Both the position numbers and the translations under genes were made by a program. Below are positions 25,101-33,184 of a stretch of DNA of 56,705 nt, piece after piece. The notes under the pieces were generated by a model. It made no database searches. It had not been told where the DNA came from and saw only the letters and a list, made by a program, of their open reading frames with translations. The stretch comes from an uncultured Clostridia bacterium (GTDB lineage Bacteria > Bacillota > Clostridia > Christensenellales > Borkfalkiaceae), in contig CAMXOH010000002.1 of the NCBI GenBank assembly GCA_947245485.1, forward strand, positions 1-56,705, in the 5' to 3' direction. Numbering within the stretch: position 1 is the stretch's first letter; every line of letters begins with the position of its first letter.

Positions 25101-26411
25101 ATGAACAAAATGTCCGTTAAAGAACTTAAAGATTTACACGGCAAAAAAGTACTTGTCCGTTGCGATTTCAACGTACCTATGAAAGACGGCGTAATTACTG
25201 ACGAAAACAGAATTCAAGGTGCGCTTCCCACTATTAAATATCTGCTTGAAAACGGCGCAAAGGTTACGCTTTGCTCCCATATGGGTAAACCCCACTCCAT
25301 TTTCTCGTCCGAAGTAAAGCTCAATAAAAAGGATAAGAAAAAGGTTGAAGCGGGCGAAACAACCGAAGAAGCTATTATAGAGAAAGCTAAAAAGGAAGAA
25401 CCCAAAAAACTTACGCTCGCGCCCGTGGCAAAAAGACTTAACGAACTTTTAGGCGGAAAAGTCCTTTTTGCAACCGACGTAATAGGCGCCGACGCGAAAG
25501 CAAAACGCAGTAATCTTAATTGCGGCGAAGCAGTTCTCCTCGAAAACCTCCGTTTCCATTGGGAAGAAGAGAAAAAGGACGAAAACTTCTGCAAAGAACT
25601 TGCTTACGACGCGGAAATTTACGTGAACGACGCATTCGGAACCGCGCACCGCTCGCACGCTTCCACTGCCGCTATCGTCGAATACGGCATAATCAAAAAC
25701 GCAGTTTGCGGTTTCCTTATCGAAAAAGAACTTTCCGTTATGGCTGACACGCTCGAAAATCCCAAGCGTCCGTTCGTAGCTATTCTCGGCGGTGCAAAGG
25801 TTGCGGATAAGCTCAACGTAATTAACAATCTGCTTGAAAAATGCGATACTCTCATTATCGGCGGCGGAATGGCTTATACTTTCCTTAAAGCCAAGGGTTA
25901 CGAAGTAGGCACTTCCCTTCTCGAAGAGGACAAAGTCGCTTACTGCAAGGAAATGATGGAAAAAGCGGCGAAAGCGGGCAAAGAACTTCTTCTTCCCGTA
26001 GACACCGTTGTCGCAGACCATTTCCCCGAACCCATAGACGAAGCTATCGAAGTCAAGACGGTTCCTTCAAACGCAATACCCGCGGGACTTATGGGTATGG
26101 ATATCGGCGAAAAGACGAGAAAACTTTACGCTGAAAAAGTAGCTACGGCTAAATCCGTTATCTGGAACGGTCCTATGGGCGTGTTCGAAAATCCTACTCT
26201 TGCAAAGGGTACAATCGCGGTTGCGCAGGCTCTTGCCGACGTTTACGGAAAATGCACCACTATTATCGGCGGCGGCGACAGCGCGGCGGCTGTACAGCAG
26301 CTCGGTTTTGCGGATAAAGTAACGCACATTTCGACGGGCGGCGGCGCTTCGTTGGAGCTTTTCGAAGGAAAAGTTCTCCCCGGAATCGATTGCCTTAACG
26401 AAAAACAATAA
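25101..26411 (+). CDS. pgk: Phosphoglycerate kinase
   Basis: The 436-residue glycolytic enzyme transfers phosphate from 1,3-bisphosphoglycerate to ADP. RCDFNVP (20-26), the HRSHAS active-site loop, GGAKVADK and the C-terminal GGGDSAAAV nucleotide motif are present. It is about 40 residues longer than usual because of a Lys/Glu-rich insertion at about 66-102, between GKPHS and LAPVAKRL, where normal proteins have a short loop. The ribosome binding site is AAGGAG. It is first of pgk-tpiA-gpmI; no gap or enolase gene is nearby. Confidence 0.97.
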   Translation: MNKMSVKELKDLHGKKVLVRCDFNVPMKDGVITDENRIQGALPTIKYLLENGAKVTLCSHMGKPHSIFSSEVKLNKKDKKKVEAGETTEEAIIEKAKKEEPKKLTLAPVAKRLNELLGGKVLFATDVIGADAKAKRSNLNCGEAVLLENLRFHWEEEKKDENFCKELAYDAEIYVNDAFGTAHRSHASTAAIVEYGIIKNAVCGFLIEKELSVMADTLENPKRPFVAILGGAKVADKLNVINNLLEKCDTLIIGGGMAYTFLKAKGYEVGTSLLEEDKVAYCKEMMEKAAKAGKELLLPVDTVVADHFPEPIDEAIEVKTVPSNAIPAGLMGMDIGEKTRKLYAEKVATAKSVIWNGPMGVFENPTLAKGTIAVAQALADVYGKCTTIIGGGDSAAAVQQLGFADKVTHISTGGGASLELFEGKVLPGIDCLNEKQ

Positions 26412-26418
26412 TAACCCA

Positions 26419-26447
26419 CCTTCCCCCTCTCGAGGGGGAAGGCTTTT
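26419..26447 (+). terminator. Terminator-like hairpin between pgk and tpiA
   Basis: A 9-bp stem (CCTTCCCCC with GGGGGAAGG, loop TCTCGA) is followed by CTTTTT. No promoter is seen before tpiA, so it probably reduces rather than stops transcription. Confidence 0.7.
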
Positions 26448-26473
26448 TAACAAAATATAAGGAGAAGCAAATT

Positions 26474-27220
26474 ATGTCAAGAAAACCTTTTATTGCAGGC
26501 AACTGGAAAATGAATATGACGGTTGCAAGCGGAGAAAAACTTATAAACGAGCTTAAACCTCTTGTAAAAGACGCGAACTGCGACGTATGCCTTTGCGTAC
26601 CCGCCATTCTCATTCCCGCTATGAAAAAAGCCGCGGAAGGCAGTAACGTCGAAATAGGCGCGGAAAACGTTCACTGGGCGGAAAAAGGCGCGTACACCGG
26701 CGAAATATCCGCGGATATGCTCAAAGACTACGGCGTTAAATACGTAATTATAGGTCATAGCGAACGCAGACAGTATTTCGGAGAAACCGACGAAACCGTC
26801 AATAAACGCACGCACGCCGCGCTCAACGCGGGACTCACCCCTATCGTATGCGTAGGCGAACTTCTCGAAGAGCGCGAAAGCGGAAAGACGAACGAAGTAT
26901 TGGACAGACAGCTTAAAGTCGGACTTAACGGCATTGCAGACGTAACGAAAGCCGTAATAGCTTACGAACCCGTATGGGCGATAGGCACGGGTAAAACCGC
27001 AACCGACGAACAGGCGCAGGAAACAATCGCTTATATCCGCAAGAAGATAGGCGAACTCTTCTGCCCCGAATGCGCAGAAAAAATTATTATTCAGTACGGC
27101 GGAAGCATGAACGCCGCTAACTGCAAAGGACTTATGGCGCAACCCGATATAGACGGAGGTCTCATCGGCGGCGCGTCGCTTAAAACCGATTTTGCAACGA
27201 TTGTTAACTACGACAAATAA
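26474..27220 (+). CDS. tpiA: Triosephosphate isomerase
   Basis: The 248-residue enzyme interconverts dihydroxyacetone phosphate and glyceraldehyde-3-phosphate. The active site is complete: Asn10-Trp-Lys12, His95 in IGHSERR, and Glu165 in YEPVWAIGTG, with the phosphate loop QYGGSMN and GGLIGGASL. The ribosome binding site is AAGGAG. It lies 62 bp after pgk, across a terminator-like hairpin, and 23 bp before gpmI. Confidence 0.98.
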   Translation: MSRKPFIAGNWKMNMTVASGEKLINELKPLVKDANCDVCLCVPAILIPAMKKAAEGSNVEIGAENVHWAEKGAYTGEISADMLKDYGVKYVIIGHSERRQYFGETDETVNKRTHAALNAGLTPIVCVGELLEERESGKTNEVLDRQLKVGLNGIADVTKAVIAYEPVWAIGTGKTATDEQAQETIAYIRKKIGELFCPECAEKIIIQYGGSMNAANCKGLMAQPDIDGGLIGGASLKTDFATIVNYDK

Positions 27221-27243
27221 AACCGTTGCACAAAGGAGAATAA

Positions 27244-28797
27244 ATGAAAAGAACACCTTACGCGTTGATTATTATGGACGGTTACGGTTTGGCGGCTGAC
27301 GGAAACGGAAACGCAATAACCGCAAACGGCAGTAAAAACGTAAACGAGCTTATGAAGAACTACCCCTCCGCCACTCTCGGCGCAAGCGGAATGAGCGTCG
27401 GTTTGCCCGAAGGACAAATGGGTAACAGCGAAGTCGGGCACCTAAATATGGGCGCCGGCAGAATAGTTTATCAGGACTTGACTAAAATCACCAAGTCTAT
27501 TTCGGACGGCGATTTCTATGAAAACCCCGCGCTTATCAAAGCAGTTGACAACGCGAAGAAAAACGGAAAAAACCTTCACCTTTTCGGACTTATATCCGAC
27601 GGCGGCGTACATAGCCACATTTCGCACATTTACGCGCTTTTGAAAATGGCTAAGACGCGCGGACTTACGAATTGCTACGTTCACTGTTTTATGGACGGCA
27701 GAGACACCGCCCCCACTTCCGGCATCGATTTCTTAAAAGAACTCCAAAGCCAGATGGAACTTATAGGTATTGGCGAAATCGCTTCCGTCTGCGGAAGATA
27801 TTACGGAATGGACAGAGATAACAACTGGGAAAGAACGGGTATCGCTTACGATATGCTTACTCTCGGCGAGGGTTTGCAGTGCAATAACGCTTTGAGCGCG
27901 GTAGAGCAAAGCTATAAAGACGGTATCACCGACGAGTTTATTCTGCCTACCAACGTATATAAATGCGGCAAACCCGTAGGACTTATAGAAAAGGGCGACA
28001 GCATAATATGCTTTAACTTCCGCCCCGACCGCGCAAGACAAATTACGCGCGCGTTCTCGCAGAGAGAGTTTTCCGTTCCGAAAGGCTGTCCTTTCGAAAG
28101 AAAGACAGGATTCCTCGAACCGACTTTCGTATGCTTTACTTTATACGACGCGCAGTTTAAGGACGTGGAAGTCGCTTTCCCCAAAACTTCTATGGCAAAC
28201 ACGCTCGGCGAGTATCTTGCCAAAAACGGTAAAAAACAGCTACGTATTGCAGAAACCGAGAAGTATGCGCACGTAACGTTCTTCTTTAACGGCGGCGTCG
28301 AGAAACCTAACGAAAACGAAGTACGCCAACTCATCCCTTCGCCCAAAGTTGCCACTTATGATTTGCAACCCGAAATGAGCGCGTACGCCGTTACGGAAAA
28401 AGTTCTTAAAGAAATCGGCAGCGGCAAATTCGACGTGATTATTTTGAACTACGCAAACTGTGATATGGTTGGACACACGGGTATAATACCTGCGGCGATA
28501 AAAGCCGTCGGAACGGTTGACGAGTGCGTTAAAAAGGTTGTCGATAAAATACTTTCTATGGGCGGCTCTGCGCTTCTTACCGCAGACCACGGCAATGCGG
28601 ATAAACTTATTTCCGAAGACGGCTCGCCTTTCACGGCGCACACCACAAACCCCGTACCCGTTGTTCTCGTATCCGATAAATACAAAAACGCGGAACTCCG
28701 TACGGACGGCGTGCTTGCGGACCTTGCCCCCACTCTGCTCGAAATTATGGGTTTACCCATACCCGAAGAAATGACGGGAAAAAGCCTTATAAAATAA
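27244..28797 (+). CDS. gpmI: 2,3-bisphosphoglycerate-independent phosphoglycerate mutase
   Basis: The 517-residue enzyme interconverts 3- and 2-phosphoglycerate through a phosphoserine. It has the alkaline-phosphatase-type metal site: Asp12 in MDGYG, catalytic Ser62 in GNSEVGHLNMG, FMDGRDTAP, YANCDMVGHTG and TADHGNAD. The ribosome binding site AAAGGAG is 5 nt from the ATG. It is last of the glycolytic cluster and is followed by a hairpin-rich spacer. Confidence 0.97.
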   Translation: MKRTPYALIIMDGYGLAADGNGNAITANGSKNVNELMKNYPSATLGASGMSVGLPEGQMGNSEVGHLNMGAGRIVYQDLTKITKSISDGDFYENPALIKAVDNAKKNGKNLHLFGLISDGGVHSHISHIYALLKMAKTRGLTNCYVHCFMDGRDTAPTSGIDFLKELQSQMELIGIGEIASVCGRYYGMDRDNNWERTGIAYDMLTLGEGLQCNNALSAVEQSYKDGITDEFILPTNVYKCGKPVGLIEKGDSIICFNFRPDRARQITRAFSQREFSVPKGCPFERKTGFLEPTFVCFTLYDAQFKDVEVAFPKTSMANTLGEYLAKNGKKQLRIAETEKYAHVTFFFNGGVEKPNENEVRQLIPSPKVATYDLQPEMSAYAVTEKVLKEIGSGKFDVIILNYANCDMVGHTGIIPAAIKAVGTVDECVKKVVDKILSMGGSALLTADHGNADKLISEDGSPFTAHTTNPVPVVLVSDKYKNAELRTDGVLADLAPTLLEIMGLPIPEEMTGKSLIK

Positions 28798-28812
28798 ATT
28801 AATTTAAATCAT

Positions 28813-28835
28813 AACTACGTGTGCAACACGTAGTT
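28813..28835 (+). terminator. Possible terminator after gpmI
   Basis: A perfect 10-bp stem (AACTACGTGT with its complement, loop GCA) lies 16 bp after the stop codon. The following T-run is short, so termination is uncertain. Confidence 0.5.
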
Positions 28836-28924
28836 TGCATACGCCCTAAAAGGGCACGGTACCGGCGCGTGGAAGAGCCGTCAACCGCAACAAGCGCCCC
28901 GCTACCGCAAATGCGTTCATTCTT

Positions 28925-29023
28925 TCGTCATTGCGAGCGTAGCGCGGCAATCCAGACTATTCCGCTCTTTTCGAACATTTACTTCTGGATTGCTTCGTCA
29001 CCTACGGTTCCTCGCAATGACGA
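28925..29023. repeat. Palindromic TCGTCATTGCGAG repeat
   Basis: The ~99-bp element has terminal inverted repeats TCGTCATTGCGAG and CTCGCAATGACGA, and inner arms GGCAATCCAGA and TCTGGATTGC. Elements with these ends occur in many unrelated bacterial genomes as MITE-like repeats. Only one copy is in this window. Confidence 0.85.
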
Positions 29024-29090
29024 CAAAACAGCAACGCTTCCGCTTCTTTTTTGCCTCCCGCATAGCGGAGGTTGTCTTTTAGCAACAACG

Positions 29091-29124
29091 AATAAACGGC
29101 TGGCTTTAAAGTTAGCCGTTTATT
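29091..29124. terminator. Hairpin upstream of the EamA transporter gene
   Basis: AATAAACGGCT pairs with AGCCGTTTATT over 11 bp around GGCTTTAAAGTT. It may be a terminator of the glycolytic transcript. Confidence 0.5.
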
Positions 29125-29144
29125 ATTGTAAGATGCAAAATTAT

Positions 29145-29173
29145 TTGCCTAATTTTTTTATTTGAAATATAAT
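29145..29173 (+). promoter_or_regulatory. Promoter of the EamA transporter gene
   Basis: TTGCCT (29145-29150) and TATAAT (29168-29173) are 17 bp apart. The ATG is only 11 nt past the -10 box, so the 5' leader would be about 5 nt or less. Confidence 0.65.
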
Positions 29174-29184
29174 AATTGTAGAAT

Positions 29185-30144
29185 ATGTTGATTAAAGAAC
29201 CCGAAAAATTTTTCACTAAAAATTACGTTGTGTGCATATGCGCGATTATTTGCTGTATTTTATGGGGCAGCGCTTTTCCCTGCGTTAAAATCGGTTATAA
29301 ACTTTTTGACGTCGATACCGAAAGCGTCCCCTCTCTTATGCTGTTCGCGGGAACGCGTTTTTCTCTTGCGGGCGTACTCGTTCTCCTTTTCGGGAGCATT
29401 GCAAAGAAAAGATTTCTTTTGCCGAAAGTTAAAAATTTGTGGCGCGTTGGATTGCTTTCTGTTTTTCAGACTATTGCACAGTATACTTTCTTTTATATCG
29501 GACTTGCGCATACCGCGGGCGTAAAGGCTTCTGTTTTAAACGGACTCGGAGTTTTCTTTACTATTATAGCGGCGTGCTTTATATTCCGTACGGAAAAATT
29601 CAACCTAATTAAACTTGCAGGTTGTATACTCGGTTTCGGCGGCGTAGTACTGATAAACCTCGGCGGAGATTTTTCGTTCTCATTTACTTTACTCGGCGAA
29701 GGGTTCGTTATATTTTCGGGACTTTCCGCGGCAGTCGCGGCGGGACTCGTAAAGATATTTTCCAAACACGAGGACACCGCGGCGCTGTGCGGTTATCAGT
29801 TCTTCATAGGCGGACTCGTACTTGTAATAATAGGACTCGGCTTGGGAGGAAAGATTAATGTGGTAAACGCGGGAAGCGCATTTATGCTCTTATACCTTGC
29901 TTTCCTGTCGGCTTGCGCGTTCACTCTGCAAGGCTTTTTATTGAGATATAATCCCGTTTCCAAAGTCGCCGTCTTCAAGAGCACCAATCCCCTTTTCGGC
30001 GCAGTCTTTTCCGCGCTAATTCTCGGCGAAAGCGAACAGCTTTTTTCCTGGTTTACGTTAATCGCGTTGTTACTCGTATGCGCGGGCATTTTTATTATAA
30101 ATAAATTCGGAGAAACGCGTTTAAAATTTAAAAAAACGGGATAA
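29185..30144 (+). CDS. EamA/DMT-superfamily transporter
   Basis: The 319-residue protein has about ten hydrophobic helices in two EamA repeats (about 15-150 and 165-310). WGSAFPCVKI near the first helix and STNPLFGAVFSALILGE in the ninth helix are typical of drug/metabolite exporters. The substrate is unknown; amino acids or their analogues are common in the family. No ribosome binding site is visible and the promoter lies almost on the start codon. It appears to be a single gene. Confidence 0.88.
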   Translation: MLIKEPEKFFTKNYVVCICAIICCILWGSAFPCVKIGYKLFDVDTESVPSLMLFAGTRFSLAGVLVLLFGSIAKKRFLLPKVKNLWRVGLLSVFQTIAQYTFFYIGLAHTAGVKASVLNGLGVFFTIIAACFIFRTEKFNLIKLAGCILGFGGVVLINLGGDFSFSFTLLGEGFVIFSGLSAAVAAGLVKIFSKHEDTAALCGYQFFIGGLVLVIIGLGLGGKINVVNAGSAFMLLYLAFLSACAFTLQGFLLRYNPVSKVAVFKSTNPLFGAVFSALILGESEQLFSWFTLIALLLVCAGIFIINKFGETRLKFKKTG

Positions 30145-30150
30145 AATTGA

Positions 30151-30179
30151 TTGTAAATATTTTTTATTTGTGTTATACT
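30151..30179 (+). promoter_or_regulatory. secG promoter
   Basis: TTGTAA (30151-30156) and TATACT (30174-30179) with a 17-bp spacer, about 31 nt before the secG ATG. Confidence 0.6.
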
Positions 30180-30210
30180 TTTCAGGTAAATCAGATTGAG
30201 AGGTTTTTTT

Positions 30211-30522
30211 ATGGGTTTAAATATATTATCGGCTGCCGGTCAGGCAGGTATGTCCGAAAGTATTTATACATTATATATGGTCTTATCCATAGCTTGCCTT
30301 GTTATTTTATTCCTTACCGCGCTCGTTACGATTATAATCGTACTGTTCCAGAAGAGCAACTCGGACGGTATTCAGGGTATTACCGCTTCGAGCGAAACTT
30401 TCTTCGGTAAAAACAGAGGACAGTCGATTGAGAGTAAACTTAAAAAATGGACTTGGATTTGTCTCGGCGTTCTCGCTTTCCTTTCCGTTGCTTTATATAT
30501 CGTTAACTTACTCGTTCCGTAA
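30211..30522 (+). CDS. secG: Preprotein translocase subunit SecG
   Basis: The 103-residue protein has two membrane helices (about 20-45 and 80-100) joined by the SecG loop with LFQKSNSDGIQGITASSETF. SecG binds SecYE and aids SecA-driven export. The ATG at 30211 is preferred over an upstream TTG because AGAGG precedes it. The gene before rnr-smpB is often secG in Firmicutes, as here. A strong terminator follows. Confidence 0.93.
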   Translation: MGLNILSAAGQAGMSESIYTLYMVLSIACLVILFLTALVTIIIVLFQKSNSDGIQGITASSETFFGKNRGQSIESKLKKWTWICLGVLAFLSVALYIVNLLVP

Positions 30523-30542
30523 TAAATCAATACAGTTTCAAG

Positions 30543-30570
30543 GCGGCTTTTTAAGCCGCTTTATTTTTTT
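30543..30570 (+). terminator. Strong terminator between secG and rnr
   Basis: The stem GCGGCTT with AAGCCGC (loop TTT) is followed by TTTATTTTTTT. The T-run ends 6 nt before the rnr ATG, so it also occupies the place of an rnr ribosome binding site. Confidence 0.85.
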
Positions 30571-30576
30571 AAAATT

Positions 30577-32649
30577 ATGAAGTTAGAACAAAGATTATAC
30601 AATGAAATCAAAAGCGGACGGCTGAACAAAACTCAGAGTGAAATTTTCCGCACTCCTCCCTTTTACGCGCACACCAAACAGGCTAAAAAAACCATACGCA
30701 CGGCTTTGAAAGAACTTGAAAGCGAGGGCAAAATCTGCCGCGACAATAAAGGCAGATACTGCACTTATGAACAGCTCGGCGCGTTCGAGGGAACGCTGAG
30801 AGGAAATGAACGCGGATTTGCGTTTGTAACGCCTGCGGACAAGCAGAAGTTCGAGGGCGACTTTTTCATACCTAAAAACTCCGTAAACGGCGCGTTCGAC
30901 GGCGACAGAGTACTCGCCGCGCACGTACGCGGAACGAAAGACGAAGGTTATATAATTAAAGTTCTCGAACGCGGCAGACAAAAACTCGTTGGCGTTTACG
31001 AACGCGGTATTCTTTACCCCGACGACGCAAGTATGCCCGAAATTAAGATTCCCCGTCCCCTCTCCCTGCGCGCAAAAGACGGCGACAAAATAGTTTGCGA
31101 AATTACCGATTACAGACAGAGCGGCGCGCCTCAGGGTAAAGCGATAGAAATTCTCGGCGAGAGCGGAGATTTCGAAGTCGAAGAACTTTCCATTATCCGT
31201 TCTCATGGACTTTACGAAGAGTTTCCCGACGAGGTTATCTCGGAAGCGCAGACCGTTTCGGGCGAACCCGTAATTGTCGGCGGACGAAAAGATTTGCGGG
31301 AAAAACTCATATTCACAATCGACGGCGCGGACACGCGCGATATAGACGACGCGGTTTCGCTTGAAATTATCGACGGAAACTTCGTACTCGGCGTGCACAT
31401 TGCGGACGTGAGCCGTTATGTGAAATACAAGAGCGTGCTCGACAGGGAAGCGTACGCGCGCGGCACAAGCGTTTATTTCCCCGACCGCGTACTGCCTATG
31501 CTGCCTAAGGAACTTTCAAACGGTAGCTGTTCTTTAGACGAGGGCGAGGACAGATACGCGCTTTCCTGCATTATGACTTTCGATAAAGAAGCGAAAAGAA
31601 CGGCTTACGAAATTTGCGAGAGCGTTATTTGCAGCAGGCACAAAATGACTTATAAAGACGTTACTTCCATTTGCGACGGCGTTAAGGAAATCTGCGAACA
31701 ATACGCAGACTTGGTTTCCTGTATTAAGAATATGGAACAACTTTGTCTTATTATGGAGCAAAACCGAAAGGACGCAGGCGAAGTTAACCTTGACGTGCGC
31801 GAAGCGAAAATTTATATAGACGGCGACGGTGAAATAATCATTCCCGATTATGAGCGCGGTATTTCCGAGAGAATTATTGAGCAGTTTATGATTGCCGCAA
31901 ACGAGACAGTAGCCGAGTTTTTGCAGAAAAACGAGGCTCCCTGCCTGTTCCGCGTTCACGAAAGTCCCTCTCCCGAAAAAGCCGAAACGCTTATTTCCTT
32001 TTTAAAGGATTTGGGAATTAACGCAAAGTGCAACGCCGAAAACGTTAAACCCAAAGATTTTCAGAATATTTTAAACGCGGTTTTCGACAAACCCTACTCA
32101 TCCGTAGTAAATAAGGTAATGCTGCGCAGTATGCAGAAAGCGCGTTACTGTGAAAGCAACCTCGGGCACTTCGGACTTGCTTCCTCCTGCTACTGTCATT
32201 TCACTTCGCCTATACGGCGTTATCCCGACTTGTTCGTTCACCGCGCAATAAAAGCCGTTATGTACAATAAAAAAAGCGCGCTCGAAAAATACAAAAAGAA
32301 TGCGCCGTCCGCGGGAATCGACTGTTCCGAACGCGAAAGAAACGCGGATGAAGCCGAACGCGCCGTAGACGATTTATATAAAACCGTTTATATGTACGAA
32401 CACATCGGCGAATGTTACGAAGCCACGGTTTCCGGCGTGACGAACTTCGGCGTGTTCTGCGAACTCGGCAATACTATCGAGGGACTTATACCCGTTGAAA
32501 TTCTGCCCGACGAATATTATGAATACGTTGCGGAAAAATTTCTGCTGAAAGGCAAAAAACGCTCTTTCAGACTAGGCGACAGACTGAGAATACGCGTCGA
32601 CGCGTGCGATTTCGGCAGAATGCGGGTAATGTTTTCATTAGACGATTAA
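30577..32649 (+). CDS. rnr: Ribonuclease R
   Basis: The 690-residue 3'-5' exoribonuclease degrades structured RNA and works with SmpB in trans-translation. It has an N-terminal winged-helix region (about 1-60), cold-shock domains (65-210), the RNB domain with DTRDIDDAVSLE and its metal Asp residues (near 250), SHFTSPIRRYPDL-type active-site sequence near 545, and an S1 domain at the C-terminus (about 605-688). No ribosome binding site precedes the ATG, and a terminator lies directly upstream, so expression must come from read-through. smpB follows. Confidence 0.95.
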   Translation: MKLEQRLYNEIKSGRLNKTQSEIFRTPPFYAHTKQAKKTIRTALKELESEGKICRDNKGRYCTYEQLGAFEGTLRGNERGFAFVTPADKQKFEGDFFIPKNSVNGAFDGDRVLAAHVRGTKDEGYIIKVLERGRQKLVGVYERGILYPDDASMPEIKIPRPLSLRAKDGDKIVCEITDYRQSGAPQGKAIEILGESGDFEVEELSIIRSHGLYEEFPDEVISEAQTVSGEPVIVGGRKDLREKLIFTIDGADTRDIDDAVSLEIIDGNFVLGVHIADVSRYVKYKSVLDREAYARGTSVYFPDRVLPMLPKELSNGSCSLDEGEDRYALSCIMTFDKEAKRTAYEICESVICSRHKMTYKDVTSICDGVKEICEQYADLVSCIKNMEQLCLIMEQNRKDAGEVNLDVREAKIYIDGDGEIIIPDYERGISERIIEQFMIAANETVAEFLQKNEAPCLFRVHESPSPEKAETLISFLKDLGINAKCNAENVKPKDFQNILNAVFDKPYSSVVNKVMLRSMQKARYCESNLGHFGLASSCYCHFTSPIRRYPDLFVHRAIKAVMYNKKSALEKYKKNAPSAGIDCSERERNADEAERAVDDLYKTVYMYEHIGECYEATVSGVTNFGVFCELGNTIEGLIPVEILPDEYYEYVAEKFLLKGKKRSFRLGDRLRIRVDACDFGRMRVMFSLDD

Positions 32650-32679
32650 AATTTTATTTTACTATTTCAAAATTTGTGG

Positions 32680-32685
32680 TATAAT
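32680..32685 (+). promoter_or_regulatory. Extended -10 promoter of smpB
   Basis: TGGTATAAT is an extended -10 element; TTTACT (32658-32663) is a weak -35. The smpB ATG is 7 nt downstream, so the transcript should begin at or next to the start codon. Confidence 0.65.
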
Positions 32686-32692
32686 TATTTTT

Positions 32693-33142
32693 ATGAAAAC
32701 CATTGCGTATAACAAGTACGCCACTTACGAATATTTCATTCTTGAAAAATATGAGGCGGGAATAGTGCTGGAAGGCGCGGAAGTTAAATCTTTAAGGGCG
32801 GGCAACTGCAATCTTAAAGAGAGTTTTTGCTTTATCCGCGAAGGACAGCTTACGCTTAAAAACGCGCATATAGCCGTATACGACAAGGCGGGCGCGTTCT
32901 CTACAAAAGAAAGCAAACGCGACAGAAGACTGCTTATGCACCGCTTCGAAATAGATAAAATCGTGGGCAAAATCAACGAAAAGGGTTATACCCTTATCCC
33001 GCTTTCGCTCTATTTTTCGGGTAGTCTTATTAAAGTCGAACTTGCGCTTTGCAAGGGCAAACAAAACTACGATAAAAAGCGCACCATTGCGGAACGCGAA
33101 CAGAAACGCGCTTTGGAAAGACAGCTTAAAGAATATAAATAA
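32693..33142 (+). CDS. smpB: SsrA-binding protein SmpB
   Basis: The 149-residue protein binds tmRNA and delivers it to stalled ribosomes. YEAGIVLEGAEVKSLRAG, the LLMHRFEID loop and the C-terminal KKRTIAEREQKRALER tail are all present. No ribosome binding site is seen; the extended -10 promoter almost touches the ATG. No ssrA gene was recognised in the window. Confidence 0.97.
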   Translation: MKTIAYNKYATYEYFILEKYEAGIVLEGAEVKSLRAGNCNLKESFCFIREGQLTLKNAHIAVYDKAGAFSTKESKRDRRLLMHRFEIDKIVGKINEKGYTLIPLSLYFSGSLIKVELALCKGKQNYDKKRTIAEREQKRALERQLKEYK

Positions 33143-33184
33143 TACGCCTTACGAAAGGGCGAAAAGTACTTAAAGGAGAAATTT

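Larger units (their letters stand above)
28798..29184. other. 387-bp spacer rich in hairpins, no gene recognised
   Basis: The spacer holds the hairpin after gpmI, small stems such as GCCCT-AAA-AGGGC, the TCGTCATTGCGAG repeat and an 11-bp stem at 29091-29124 (AATAAACGGCT with its complement). A 114-codon open frame crosses it, but it is a translation of the repeat. The EamA gene promoter is at the right end. Confidence 0.7.

Noticed and set aside
26477-27256. 259-codon minus-strand frame opposite tpiA
   Set aside because: tpiA on the plus strand has a full active site; the antisense frame arises from its codon bias.
28821-29165. 114-codon open frame in the spacer after gpmI
   Set aside because: It translates the palindromic repeat and hairpins (HCERSAAIQ, VPRNDDKT); such peptides are a known artefact of this repeat type. 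There is no ribosome binding site.
30595-31398. 267-codon minus-strand frame opposite rnr
   Set aside because: It lies wholly inside rnr, with low-complexity aromatic-rich sequence and no start signals.
33143-33184. SAM riboswitch for metY-metA
   Set aside because: The gap after smpB is 42 bp and contains only a weak hairpin and the ribosome binding site.
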